Position numbers and translations under genes: made by a program. The notes below the pieces were generated by a model that saw nothing but the letters and a program-made list of their open reading frames with translations, ran no database searches and was not told the origin of the DNA. Below, piece after piece: positions 36,021 through 48,017 of a stretch of DNA of 64,000 bases. Position 1 is the stretch's first letter; the number at the start of each line of letters is the position of its first letter. The stretch is from Cylindrodendrum hubeiense. Lineage: Eukaryota; Ascomycota; Sordariomycetes; Hypocreales; Nectriaceae. The DNA lies in assembly GCA_014621425.1 (NCBI GenBank), contig JAANBB010000032.1, positions 62,001 through 126,000 on the forward strand. Reading direction: 5' to 3'.

Positions 36021-36861
36021 GCTGTACAAATCTGCCTGCCCTAGCCCTCAGTTGCTCGTATTTCCTGCAGATGGTTGCCCAGAGTACAATCTTAGTGACG
36101 GTTGATTGGCTTTGATAGGGGCGCTGCAGCTAGTATTAACCACTTATGAGCATAGCTTTTGTCGAAATGTTCAACAATGATTGACAGCGTCATTTGAGTG
36201 AATTAGTGTTGCGAAGACGAATGAATTCCCGAGAGCCATATGCGTTCTTGGTTATTCATTCTCACCCCACCCAACGGTGTTTGTACCCTACAGCGGGAAT
36301 GACAGAAGTTGCCAATTGAGCACATTTTATCGCTGGATTGAAAGAAGGCCAAGATAAGTTGTGGTTTCAACTAGACATGAGACACTAGAGGCAACATGTC
36401 AATTTACAATACTATTTGCCAGAGGTTTGGTGATCAAACAGCATTGAGACGGTCATGGCCTAGACGTATTTCCAGCCAGCCGACGCCAGACACTTATTTC
36501 GCCTTTGCCAATACTGGTGCTTTCATAAGCCCTAGCATGTCCAAAATGCTCTAAAGGTGCCTAGAAGTGCTCATCTCGCATTTGGACCAACCATGTTGAC
36601 CGGTCTGTTCACGATGGATCCGGTTTAGTTTAGCCACCATTGGCCGTGGAACCGCCCGACCAGGATCATGCACAGCCTACATGCCCCTGTATTTTGGAGA
36701 CAACTCACGTATCATAATGAGCAATCCTTCTGGAATTCACGCTTGAGTTGTAAGCCCCGCCTAAAATCTGATGCGAAGTTGCGAATCTACACAAGAACAC
36801 ACCGTCGCATCGTCACCGCCAGCTCCCACGACGGCTTCAAGCTGTCTTCCTCTGATCCATC

Positions 36862-39800
36862 ATGGCTCCTCATTTGTTCCACAACTTGCGCTCCAAGATA
36901 AAGGGATCTCGCGAGGCCACTAGCCCTGATCCTACTCCGGAACCACCAACGAAACCGTCTCGGTCGCTATCCCCGCCCGCTCCGCCACCATTGCAACCAG
37001 CTTCACCCCAAGCTCAAATCTCACCACAGAGTCTGCAGGAACGACTTTGGAATGAGGCATACGATGATCTCAAATCCAATGAGTCCGATGTGGTGGAAAC
37101 GTACGAGAAGATTCTGTCCAGCCAACTTCATGCCGGAGACTCGGCGCCTGCATCGCAGAAGAATGAGATTGGGCAGACCAAAGAGGAGAGATCAAATCAG
37201 ATGAAAGAGCTTGTCCGCTTGGGACTAGAAAAGAACGCCAAAATTACATCCGCTAAGCAGGGGATTGAAGGTGTCTTACAGCCCGCAACAATTGTCAAGG
37301 CAATAGTCGACAAGGCTGTCCAGGCCTCTCCAGAAGCTTCCGTCGCTTGGGTCGGCGTCTGCTTCGCACTCGATGTGAGTTCAGAAGATCCAACGCTGGG
37401 ATTCTACGACCATGATTGCTCATCCCAGACAGATTCTCTCAAATCCCATCACCGAGGCAGGCATCAATCGCCGTGGGCTCTCTTACGTCGTGACAAGAAT
37501 GGATTGGTACTGGAACTTGGCTGGTCTTCTTCTTGACGAGAACCGGTCTGCCAGCTCTTCTGCGGGGCTCCGGGACGAGCTGGAAAAGCACATTATCCAG
37601 CTTTACAAAAAGCTCCTCCTATACCAGATGAAGAGCATCTGCATATACCACCGAAACCAGGCCATGGTCTTCCTGAGGGATATGTTCAAGCTTGACGATT
37701 GGAGTGGCCAACTCACCGACATCACAGATGCCGAGGTGGCTGTGCGAAAAGACTCTCAGCAATTTAACACCGAGCAGATCAAGTCTCACCTCCAAGTCAT
37801 CGCTGAAGCTGCCGCATCTCAGGAGTCGAAGCTCGAAGACATTCATTCTGTCCTCTTGGCTCAAACCGTACAGCAAACGAAATTCCAGGAACAGCAGACG
37901 AAGTTTCAGGAGCAACAAGCAAAGATTCGCAAAGATGACAACTTCAACAAATGCCTTCACGATCTACGGGAGACAGATCCGCGCGACAACAAGACGCGTA
38001 TCCAAGAATCGAAAGGCGGTTTGCTCAAGGATTCATACAGCTGGATTCTTGACCACGCCGACTTCAAACGATGGCGCAGCGAGCCCGAGAGCCGACTTCT
38101 CTGGATCAAAGGTGATCCTGGTAAAGGCAAGACGATGCTTTTGTGTGGTATCATCGACGAATTGGAGAAGGAACAGACGCATGCCATGTCTTACTTCTTT
38201 TGTCAGGCCACCGAGCCCACCCTGCGTAGTGCGACAGCCGTGCTGCGTGGTATCGTCTACCTTCTCATCGACCAAATGCCCTCTCTGATTTCCTACGTTC
38301 CGAAAAAGTACGCACACGTGGGCAAGCAGTTGTTCGAGGATGAGGCTGCCTGGGGGGTTTTGTCAAAGATGCTCACCACGATGCTCGACGACCCGATTTT
38401 AGATGGTGCGACACTCATCATTGATGGCCTTGATGAGTGTGTCACTGGACTGTTGGAGCTTCTGGTCTTCATTGGCCAAATTTCATCTTCAGCAAGCGCT
38501 AAGTGGGTCCTATCAAGCCGCAACTGGGCCAGTATTGAAGACAAGCTGGATAACATTGAGAACGTCAAGCTGTCCCTTGAGTTGAACGAGTCCTCGGTCT
38601 CAAGAGCTGTCCGTACGTTCATTGAGCACAAGGTTGCCCAACTGTCCCGTGAAAAGAAATACGATGACAAAATACGACAAGGTGTTCTGGACTACTTGGT
38701 CGCGCATAGCGACGACACCTTTCTTTGGGCGGCCTTGGTCTGTCGGGAGCTCGGAGATGCCAAGGTCCGAAAATGGCACACGCTTGCGAAGTTGCGTACT
38801 TTCCCAGCAGGTCTTGATGCTCTGTACAATCGCATGATGGAGCAAATCAGCGATTCGCTTGACGCGGACCGGTGCAAGGAGATCCTCGCTACCGTTTCAA
38901 CTACCTACCGTCCAATCACCCTAAAGGAACTGACGTTCCTCGCAGAGTCGGTTCGGGACTTCCAGGACGACATCGACATGCTTAAAGAACTTATCGGATG
39001 CTGCGGCTCCTTCTTGAACATCCGAGAGGATTCGATCTATTTCATCCATCAGTCGGCGAAGGACTTCCTTCTCAACCAAGCTTCAAGCCAGATTCTGCCT
39101 TCTGGGATCGGTGGTCAGCACCACGCTATCTTCTTAAGGTCGCTCGAGGCTCTGTCGGAGATTCTCCAGCGTGATATATACGACCTACAAGAGCTAGGCA
39201 CCCTCATTGATGATGTGTCCACACCTGAACCTGACCCGCTGGGCGCATCTGCATATGCTTGCGTTTATTGGGTTGACCACCTCGAAGCTTCGGATTCCCC
39301 TGAAAACCTAAAAACTGGAGAAGACTTGGAGGACGAGGGCACTGTTTACGTCTACCTCCGAGAAAAATACCTGTATTGGCTGGAGGCTCTCAGTTTGCTT
39401 CACAGCTTGTCGAGAGGTATCAAGGCAGTCGAAAAGCTCGATGCGATTGTGGTTAGTATAAAAGACTGCTCATGCTAAGGAAGACAGAAACTAAAATATC
39501 AACAGGGCTCCATGGGATCGGGACAACTGCCGATGCTGGTTCGGGACGCACAACGATTCCTTCTCTCCCACAAACAAACAATAGAGACCGCCCCCTTACA
39601 GCTTTACGCATCAGCCCTGATATTTAGTCCTTCGGGGAGCTTGATCAGAGAGTTTTTCGAACATGAATCGCCAGAGTGGATTCTGTCGAAGCCAAATATG
39701 GAGGAGAGTTGGGACGCCCGTCTCCAGGTAATTGAAGCCCACGTCGGCTACATCAACGCCGTTACCTTCTCGCAACAGTTCCAGCAGCTCGCCACTTGTT

Positions 39801-41596
39801 CATCAGACAGGACAATTAAAATATGGGAGCTGTCTACGGGAAATTGTCTCAACGTTCTCAAGGGTCATACTGGTTCAGTGACCCAAGTCGTCTTCTCTCC
39901 CTTTAAGGATACACAGGCGCTCGCCTCAAGCGCATATGACCATACTGTCAAAATCTGGGACACTGAGCATGGAAATTGCCTTCTAACGCTTGAAGGTCAC
40001 ACAGATGTCGTCACCACAGTTGCCTTCTCAAAGGATGGCCGTCAGCTCGCGTCAGGTTCGTACGACGAGACAGTCAAAATCTGGAACGCCGTTACAGGAG
40101 CTTGCCTTCGCACCTTGGAGGGCCACACTTCCACGGTCAACTCAGTCGCTTACTCGTTGGGGCAAAGTGTTCAACAACTAGCCTCGGGATCAACTGATGG
40201 CCAGATCAAAATATGGGATCCTGCTAGGGGCACTTGTCTTAAGACGCTTGAAGGCCATGGTGATTCGATATTGTCACTCACCTATTCCTTGAAACAAAAG
40301 CGCTCGCTGCTCATCTCACAATCTGGAGGTCGGAAAATGAACATATGTGACACAGCCACGTGGACTTGTCTGCACACTCTTGAAGGTCATACGAGAAACA
40401 TATCGTCAGTTGCCGTTTCATCCGTTGGGGAAGAGGTGTACATTGCCTCGGCTTCCTTGGATCAGACAATTCTAATATGGGATTCAACGACGGGGAAGTT
40501 AGTTAAAACCATCAAAGGAAATGCAGATTCGATCCAGTCGCTTGCCTTCATAAATGACGGGTCGCAGCTCGCTTCAGGTGGATTGGATGGAAAAATCAAA
40601 GTTTGGGATACGGCAAGGGACGTGGAAGAACAGGCAGTGGTGGGCCACGATCGTAAAGTATCCTCTATCGTCTGTTCAAATGATGGGCGACAGTTTGCCA
40701 CAAGTGCAGGTGATGGGACTGTCAAGATCTGGGATACATCTACAGGAACCTTTCTCTGTAACCTCGAGGGTCACCGATCGATGGTGACATCTCTTAACTT
40801 CTCGGAAGATAACCAAAAAATCATCTCGACGTCAATCGATACTACATCAAGGATCTGGGATACAACTACGGGAACCTGTCTACAAACTTTCGAAGGTCAC
40901 ACTGAGGGTGTGAAGTGCAGTGCCTTGTCAGACGATGGGCAGCGCCTTGCAACGGGGTCAGCCGATGAGACAATTAAGATCTGGGACATATCTTCGGGAA
41001 TTTGCCTTCAGACACTCGAGGGCCATACTGGCCGGATAAAGTGTGTTTGTTTCTCGAATGGTAGCCAAAAGTTGGCCTCGGGTTCAGACGACAATACTAT
41101 TAAAGTCTGGGACCTTGTCACAGGAGCCTGCCTACTGACGCTCGAAGGCCACATCTTCCCATTGCTTTCGCTCGTCTTCACAGCGGACAACCAGCAGCTG
41201 GCTTCGAGTGCAGGTGACGGAATGGTCAAGATTTGGGATGTGGAGAGCGGGAAATGTCTGCAAACGATATCTTCTGAGAGGGTGGTAACTCAACTTTGGT
41301 TTGACCCGGCAGGTAAATCACGGCTTCATTCTGACTTGGGCACCCTGGATCTGAATTTGCCGACTTCAATTGATCCGCAAATGATCGAGGAGGTGATCGA
41401 GGAGGATCCTAGCTACAGTGGCTACGGCTTATGCGAGGACAGAGCGTGGATTACGAAAGATGAGAAAAGGGTGCTATGGCTGCCCTCTGAGTATCGATCG
41501 AGTAAGTATGCTTTGAGGGGAGAGACAATCGCAATTGGATGCAGCTCTGGAAGAGTGCTGGCCATGGAATTTTCTGCGGCTGGGCCGGCAGTGTAA
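36862..41596 (+). CDS. NLR-type STAND receptor: NACHT_N - NACHT - WD40 repeats
   Basis: Exons 36862-37374, 37433-39451 and 39506-41596 join to 1540 codons. The N terminus is Pro-rich, then an NACHT_N-type domain (LWNEAYDDLKSN, VGVCFALD, MDWYWNLAGLL) with a Gln-rich helix repeat (QTKFQEQQTKFQEQQ). The NACHT domain has Walker A WIKGDPGKGKT, Walker B LIIDGLDEC, sensor LSSRNW and FIHQSAKDFLL. After VRDAQRFLLSHKQ the C-terminal half has 12 WD40 repeats plus a degenerate one; the fifth has lost its WD (NICDTATW). Several share IKIWD and LEGHT. Fungal NACHT-WD40 proteins (HET-E/HET-D and NWD types) are cytosolic NTPase switches in non-self recognition. The N-terminal domain has no visible effector such as HET or HeLo. 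The gene appears intact. Confidence 0.93.
39740..41270 (+). repeat. WD40-coding tandem repeats
   Basis: Twelve units of about 126 bp encode the propeller repeats. Conserved parts are ATTAAAATCTGGGA-like and CTTGAAGGTCA-like segments. The units have diverged more than the ankyrin units of the first NLR. Confidence 0.8.
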
Positions 41597-42084
41597 GATA
41601 TACAGGAATTGGCAATCAGACCTATCCACCAAACATAGTCTATCCTGTGTATCCTGTTTCGTTGCCACTCTACTGTAATTATGTTGTGATATCCAGCTAC
41701 TCGAATTGACGGATCACCTACCACGTATTGTGAGAGAACTGCGGTAGCAGATACGGCACCTAGTGTTAGCCTAAACGTCAACAGGCATGTCGGTACGAGG
41801 TCTGATAGGGGCAGGTTGCTAACTCGTAGAAGAGTGGAACACGGACGGGGCGCCCGGGAGGAATGTTCGGCGCCGGTAATACCCTGGATGTTCCAGAGGT
41901 CATCCCGTTGGCGAATATGGTCATTGGGGGAGATAGCAAGGAAAGGCGTTGCGTGAAGGATCTAGTTCCTAGTACTTGTGGATCCGATCCCCTTGTTCTT
42001 GGATTAGGAAATTCGTGCCGCCGCCGTGCCACAGATCGAGAAACAGAATGAGGAAACTCGTGTTCTCGTCTCACAGATCCGGTA
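41597..42084. other. Intergenic next to the PKS relic
   Basis: Only short ORFs without family features. Part may be further degraded polyketide synthase sequence, but I cannot align it. Confidence 0.4.
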
Positions 42085-43075
42085 ACCAGGTCATACAACG
42101 GCCAAGGCAGACTTGAGGCCAATAGCACCAGCAGGATAAGTAGCCGACACCTCGCCAGAGGAGTGACCTGTCACACCTGAGGAGTTGATGCCCCAAGACT
42201 TGAGTAGGTCGATCAAAGCCAGTTGGATCACGACTGAGGGCGGCAGACTGAAAGCCACCTCGTTGACGTGGGTGGTAGCCTCATCACGGCTGAGTTCCTC
42301 CAGCAGGGACCAGTCTGCACCGAGCTCGTACAAACATTCCTGGGCTCGTAGGAGGGTATCCTTGAAGACCGGATACACGTCGATCAATTCTCTGCCCATA
42401 GCATACCACTGTATCTACCATGACACTAGCTCCGCGCAAGTCGAGATACTCGATTGGCAATCATGGTGGCACCGTTACCGGTCACGAAAAAGCCATCGTC
42501 CATGCTGCCAGGGTCACGCATTTGGTTGTCATGGTTATCACGGAATGATGTTCCGGCGAAGACTGATGTATCACTGCCAAACACGTCTTCAGCGAGAATA
42601 CCAGCGTAGAATACCAGCGTTCTCGAGAGCTTCATAAGCTGTTTCAAGTTGAGTCCGAATTTCGGGTCCATTGTCTGCAACAGAGAGCTTAGCCACACTT
42701 GTGCAATAGACAAATATCTATGGGGAACTTACACTGGCAATATCGGCAGAGAAGCCAAAGAAGGGTGCATCAAGAGGGCAACATCTTCGGTCAGGTAATG
42801 CACTCCTTTCACATCGGGCTATACCAAAGTCAATATTTTTACTCGTCAGCCAAGCGAACAATTCCAGACACTCACTGTGCCAATAGCCATCATCGGTATG
42901 GCCTGTCGCCTTCCTGGAGATTCCAATAGCCCTGGAAAGTTGTGGGAACTCCTTTCCAATGGCCGCAGTGCATGGTCGGCAACCAACCCCGCGCGCTTTC
43001 ACAGCGAGGCGTGGTATCATCCCAACTGGCAGGGTGCTTGTCGCAAACCTAGGGAATCCTTAGCAATATGATTGT
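42085..43075 (-). pseudogene. Rearranged polyketide synthase relic (KS and AT pieces)
   Basis: Three pieces of a highly reducing type I PKS are readable. On the plus strand 42874-43050 encodes the start of a KS domain (VPIAIIGMACRLPGDSNSP, KLWELLSNGRSAWS, YHPNWQ). On the minus strand the next KS part runs from about 42845 (VKGVHYLTEDVA, then after a one-base shift LDAPFFGFSADIAS), a probable GTAAGT...TTGCAG intron, MDP, and DVFGSDTSVFAGTSF up to GNGATMIANRVS. It then jumps at about 42420 to AT sequence (MGRELIDVYPVFKDTL, VTGHSSGEVSATY, catalytic GHSxGE) and stops near 42090. About 42845-43050 is thus inverted, most of KS including its active-site Cys is deleted, and at least two frameshifts occur. 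No product is expected. It marks a lost metabolite cluster. Confidence 0.8.
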
Positions 43076-43176
43076 ACTTAGAAAGTAGGAATATTCGGAA
43101 CAGCTGCTATAATTTAATTTCATTGAAATAACTCGCACTTATCGTATTACGGGCTATCATTCTATCGCTCAGAACT

Positions 43177-44509
43177 CTAACCCATGAGCCTTACGACATC
43201 AGCGAAAACTATCTCCAAAACCGTCGCTAACTGCATCAGAGTATCATGATCGGTCCCGAGAACTGTGCTTGTCTCATAGTCCAGTGTGTCCTGAAACTCG
43301 CCGTCTTTCCCTTTCCAGCACTCCTCCATGTAGGCCTGTCCCTTTTTACCGATCATGGCATCAGTCTCAGCAAAATAGGTCCTCACCTTCAACTTTGCAC
43401 TTCCTTCGGCGCTCTCCTCAGCACCTCGTCTGATCTTCTCGCGTTCGGCCAACTCCCTGACAAAGATTCCATAATCTTCACACTTCTCCCATGAGGATCC
43501 TCCCTTCTTCAAGCACTGCAACGCCTCACTATTCGCGCCAACCGTATTCTCTTCGAACATACTCTTGAATACCAAGTTGTCTATCTCAATTTGAAGTTCA
43601 CGAGGCACTCCATAGGTTTCCTCCATCTTTCGACGATTCTTCTCCAATTCCGAATTATCCTGGCCACCGTCAGTGACGCTGGGGGAGACCACGTTTGTGA
43701 CCTTGTTCATTATTGCCCCACTTGAGGCGAAAGCAGGCCCTGCTTTGAGAAGAAAGAACTTGGGAATAAGATGCCAAATACTGAAGGCTGAGACCGGTAT
43801 GTATTGAGCCATTTGCCAAGTTGTCATACGAGAGTGTAAGGGATCAACCCAGGGTGCTATAGTTCGGCCATCGATTGAATTAGCAACATTTCTTCCAGTG
43901 GAGACGTTAAGTTTGTAAAAGCTAAAGTGAAAGCGAGAGCGAGAGTGTGTATTGACTGACGAATACATACCCAGCAACGTAATAGACGGTCGATCCGGGT
44001 GCAGAATGTCGCGGCAACGATACAAGGTATTCAGCAAATACATTGTGCCTGCACTATGCGATACCAGCGCGACGTGCTTGATGCCGAGATGCTCCAGGAG
44101 CTGAGGTACCAGTTCAACCCATATCGGAACTCGCTGAGGAAGCGGAACATCGGTAGACTTGCCCATTCCGGGACTAAGGATGGCACACCAATCGATCAGC
44201 TTCAATATGCATAAGAGCTGCAAGGATAAGGACCCACCGGTCGACGACCAACACGCGCACGCCCAATTTCTGGGCGATGGCATGCATGGCTATGGCTAGA
44301 TAGCGAGACGAAAACATGCCCGGGATGAACAAGATGGTTGGGGGGTTGGGAGCTGCGGCAGATGGCTCTGGCGCTCGGCCAACATCCGCGAAGCTGACGG
44401 TGAGGGCATCATGGTCGGCAGTAGCGGGAAGCGTGAATATGCGATGGAAGCGTGCATCGGATATGTACTGGGCAGCGCCGGCGGCAGGCGGTTCCGGATC
44501 AGCGGCCAT
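43177..44509 (-). CDS. Alpha/beta hydrolase
   Basis: Exons 44238-44509, 43971-44173 and 43177-43856 join to 384 codons with GT-AG introns. Features in order: ILFIPGMFSSRY (oxyanion-type HG-like turn), LGVRVLVVDRPGMGKSTDV, and the nucleophile elbow VALVSHSAGTMYLLN (Ser near residue 131 in S-H-S-A-G). APWVDPLHSRM and a helical lid follow, then Asp in YFAETDAMIGKKG and His near GTDHDTLMQ as likely acid and base. No signal peptide, so probably cytosolic. Such proteins often serve as hydrolases, trans-acting thioesterases or tailoring enzymes in metabolite clusters. It sits between a PKS relic and a broken efflux pump, and the palindrome GGTGGTACCACC lies 266 bp upstream. The start 44509 has a good AATGG context; 44575 is an alternative. 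Confidence 0.88.
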
Positions 44510-44774
44510 TGCTGGTTTCTGGCGGTGAGGGGTACAGAGAGATGAAGAATGGTAAGATGATTTGTGGTACGTCACGGCTCAGCCAAGTGAGTTTCGGTCA
44601 GGTAAGGTAAGTCTCGGTCAAGTGAGACAGGCAAAACAGGCAGATTTTCACAAGGCTGATGCAGGAGTGTCGTGCGGATCCCCGCGCGCCCCGTCGAGAT
44701 GTTACGGTAGGAGATTACGGTTGGTAGCTTTCGAGCTTACGTAGCTCTACACAGTGGCTCGGGGAAATAGTCTT

Positions 44775-44786
44775 GGTGGTACCACC
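44775..44786. promoter_or_regulatory. Perfect 12-bp palindrome GGTGGTACCACC, copy 1
   Basis: It lies 266 bp upstream of the alpha/beta hydrolase start, in otherwise gene-free 44510-45070. The same 12-mer occurs twice more in the next 3.2 kb. It is a candidate binding site of a dimeric regulator. Confidence 0.55.
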
Positions 44787-45070
44787 CGGGAATAATAACG
44801 GGGCCTCGTGAGGCTGAGCCCCCCCCTGTTGATGGATGGTCCATCGCCACTTTGCCGTCTTGCCGTCTTAGCTTGCTGCCAGAATTTGATCTTTCAACCT
44901 GTCCAGTCCAGGTACAAGGTACAACAAGCCCAGTCATCTACTTTCGGAATCCACTTGGGGTGTGCATCAACTCCCGGCTTTTTGATCCCGGGCCCTGGCT
45001 CAATAACACCGCAGCTTCCGTTATAACGGATGAACACAGCGATTACCTTCAAGTGTAGCTATAACAATTG

Positions 45071-46359
45071 CTATTTAAGGCTTAGGCTTGCCCGTTCGGG
45101 TATCATCTTATGAATGGAGAAACAGATGAGAATCACGGCGTCCACTCCTCCGATTGGGAGATTGATGTAGAAGCACCACCGCCACGACATGTGCTCAGTG
45201 AATACGCCGTCAAGCCTAGAAAACATTGTCAGCGGTCTTTTACAGTCAGGAATGAGTGCAAAACTGACAGAGGCCCAGCGATGGATGCTACCGTTGAGAG
45301 CAGACACTAAGCCAACAGGGATCAGCCTCTTTGAAAGGTACAATTGTCGCTGGCACAATCGCCCCAGCGACAACGACTGCTCCAGACAAAAGACCAGCGA
45401 CACCCAGACCAGCCAATGCACGGCCAATAATTAGCGCGACAGAAGTGGGAGCAATTGCACAGACGAGAGAGCCCAGTTCGGACAAGACCAGTGCAGCCAA
45501 AGACACCCATTTCGCTGAGTAGAGGACGTGTATTTTGCCGTAGCGAATCTGCGTTGAAGTGGCTGTCAGGAGATAGGCTGATCCGTACCATCCAATATCA
45601 GAGATGATCTCAAAGTCGGCAGTGATGGTGGGAGTCGCCGGCGAGATGATCGTGTTGTCCAGGCACACTGCAAACATGGTTAGGCATGGTGCCAGAGTCA
45701 TGATAATCGGTCTCCATTCGTTGAGGTATTCGTGATCTGGTTAGCTCTGTGTCGTCTTCGTTGGGGCCATCCGTAGTTGGATCTTCCTTTGTTCCAGCAG
45801 CGGTTTGTATGGGCTCAATTGACAGGCAGTTATTTGGTGTATTGCGAAAACCTTTGCTTCGAGCAGAACCTGCTGCTTTTTCTTCGTTAGTATTTAAGAT
45901 GACTTGACTGGAGCCTTTTGATGTTGAACGACTTGGTAGATGAGATTCGCTGTCGCTGCTATGGACCGAAATCGACTTTGTCGCCCCTTCTTCCTTTTCC
46001 GCCGCCGTGATATTCCGACCGAAATCGTTCAACTCCGCTAATTGACTCTCATTCTGCAGATAACCTATTTGTTGAGCTTCATTTAGCTTCGCAGATTCTG
46101 TTGATGGTTTGGATAGGCTCTCGTCCCAAACGGACTGTGTCACATTTGCTTCGACTGTGCTTGAGACGGGACAGCCGAAGGTATTTGGGCTCCCGGCCTG
46201 ATTCCCGCTCTGAATCAATGGCGGTGCTTCTGTTTCTGGAGTACCACCGCCAGCATCTAACTCAGAGTTGGGTAGAGGAACATTGATCGGAGGTATCGGT
46301 GCAATCTGCGTGACATCCACCAACTCATGGATATCTCGCCTGGACGTCGTGGCGTTCAT
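45071..46359 (-). pseudogene. Broken DHA2-type MFS efflux pump
   Basis: The gene begins at 46359 with a hydrophilic N-terminal tail of about 220 residues (MNATTSRRDIHELVDV, rich in Ser, Glu and Asn), longer than usual. The MFS part EYLNEWRPIIMTLAPCL, VCLDNTIISPATPTIT, YGSAYLLTATSTQI and [18 protein letters not shown] is in another frame, so a one-base indel near 45735 breaks the join. The frame ends near 45290. A probable exon then gives [19 protein letters not shown], the DHA2 hallmark, and stops at 45071. Only about six of fourteen helices remain. DHA2 pumps export toxins and metabolites and are frequent cluster members. A hidden intron at the frame change cannot be excluded, but the missing C-terminal half makes it non-functional. 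Confidence 0.75.
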
Positions 46360-46831
46360 GTCGGGGGCGTTTTAGGGATTTAGAGTGATGAAGAATTATG
46401 ATATACTATTTATTGAAAGTAATCGAGAAATATTGAAGTTAGTATTGATATGAGAGACTCAGTGGAAGGTAAAATGCGTATCGAGCCCCTGTTTGAGCCA
46501 GAAAGATGGATTATTTAGACTGACTAGATGGAAATTCCGACGGTGTGGGTTTTGGAACACGCGTGTCATCTTCACGACAAGGGCAACAGACAAAAAATAT
46601 TGCGTCCATATCTGGGCAGATTTCTCCTCTAGTCAGAAATTTTAGCTCCAGGCATCCGGGTTTCGTGAACCAAAAGGGTGACTCTGAGTTAGACCACGCA
46701 TAACCCACAACTCACGCTAAAATCCGATGTTGTTGTGGATGATGGTGGTACCACCGCCACTCTTGCACGGGCGAACCCATTCGCAAGTCGTCCACCCCGT
46801 AGTCGCCACCAGCTCAAAAGATGTTCCATCA
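46360..46831. other. Divergent intergenic region with palindrome
   Basis: Between the DHA2 relic (minus) and the thioesterase-like gene (plus). It holds palindrome copy 2 and no supported ORF. Confidence 0.5.
46744..46755. promoter_or_regulatory. Perfect 12-bp palindrome GGTGGTACCACC, copy 2
   Basis: It is 133 bp before the thioesterase-like start at 46877 (88 bp before 46832) and 385 bp before the DHA2 relic start, in their shared divergent region. Confidence 0.6.
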
Positions 46832-46876
46832 ATGACACAGTTTATTTCTCTACTTAGATTGTTCAAATTTCACACA

Positions 46877-47685
46877 ATGAATGTAATTGTCTACGTCTGT
46901 GCCGCTGGAGCGGCTGCGGCCTTCTTCGGACCTACTCTGAAGTGCCTCCCTGGCCTGTGGCATGTACGTTCTCATTCTGACTGGAAAGCAGCTATCCCTG
47001 GATAAATCCGCACTTCAGTAGAAATTTCGACACTGACTGAAGATTATAGGTACGCATACTCTACGCCGTTATCCGTCGCAAGATATCCTGCAGCCCAGCC
47101 GACCGACAGGCTCTCTTCAAGCCGGACATTTTGAAGTCGCGCGCCCCTCTCTTCGAAATCGACACTCAGTTCCACAAGACCAACTCCAGCTATTTCTCCG
47201 ACCTGGATGAGAGCAGAATCCGTATCCTTAGTCGTCTGTTTCCAGATTGCTTCGCCTTCGGAGGCAAGCACCTCAGCGTGTTCATGGGAGGCACGTCATG
47301 CACCTTCTTCAAGGCCATTGCGCCCTTCCAGAAATACGAGGTCCGCTCTCAGGTGCTCTCCTGGGACGACAAGTGGCTTTATATTGCAAGCTATTTCCTG
47401 GTGCCGGGAGGAAGCCGACGGGCGTCTTGTATCGACCCGCAAGACCAACAGGCGGTTGTTGATGTGACGCGATCCGTGGTGATTGCAACGGCAATTAGCA
47501 AATATTGTTTCAAGTCAGGGCGGCTAACTGTGGCCCCGGAGGCAGTTCTGCAGCAGAGGAAGTTGCTGACTCCGAGCAGAGAGGTGGAAATCGTCGCCAG
47601 AAACGCGGAGGGAATGCGTATCGCATCGTCTCTAAATGACCTCAGCGCTCTTAGGGACGGTCTATTCTTAATGAGAGACGATTGA
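46877..47685 (+). CDS. THEM6-type hotdog protein (4HBT_2), metabolite-cluster thioesterase-like
   Basis: Exons 46877-46963 and 47050-47685 join to 240 codons; an in-frame Met at 46832 would add 15. An N-terminal membrane segment (MNVIVYVCAAGAAAAFFG) is followed by LPGLWHVRILYAVIRR. The hotdog domain follows: RAPLFEIDTQFHKTNSSYFSDLDESRIRILS, GGKHLSVFMGGTSCTFFKAI, FQKYEVRSQVLSWDDKWLYIASYFLVPGG. The NSSYFSDLD and LSWDDKWLY segments are typical of the fungal THEM6 family that recurs in polyketide and other secondary clusters. The catalytic role is unproven in most cases. Palindrome copy 2 is just upstream. The gene is intact, unlike its neighbours, and is transcribed away from the broken efflux pump. 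Confidence 0.85.
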
Positions 47686-47842
47686 TAAGATATGAAATTC
47701 AGCAATAATCTCAGACACAGAAATTACGAATGAAAACCCGTGGGGAACTAATTATCCGCATTAACTGGAGCGCGACATAGATTGAGGCGCAGATGAAATA
47801 ACCACCGCTCCCGATTTCCAGTTTCAGAGAATTATCCCTCGA

Positions 47843-47850
47843 TATATAAA
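47843..47850 (+). promoter_or_regulatory. TATA box of the P450 gene
   Basis: TATATAAAAG begins at 47843, a strong TATA element about 45 bp before the first in-frame ATG (47889) and about 175 bp before the ATG at 48018. Confidence 0.5.
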
Positions 47851-47954
47851 AGGCACCTGCCCTTTCGAACATATGCTCTCATCACATTATGAATCCTATA
47901 CTGAGACCAAATCCACTCTCAGCTCGTCGTCACTCTTGGCCTCCACCTTGTACC

Positions 47955-47966
47955 GGTGGTACCACC
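47955..47966. promoter_or_regulatory. Perfect 12-bp palindrome GGTGGTACCACC, copy 3
   Basis: It lies 52 bp before the ATG at 48018 of the P450 and downstream of the TATA box, so it may fall in the leader or early coding sequence. That is a caveat for a binding-site role. Confidence 0.5.
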
Positions 47967-48017
47967 CTCAGGCTAGGTAGGTATGGGGTAACACACTGCC
48001 AAACAGCCCTGTTAGAA

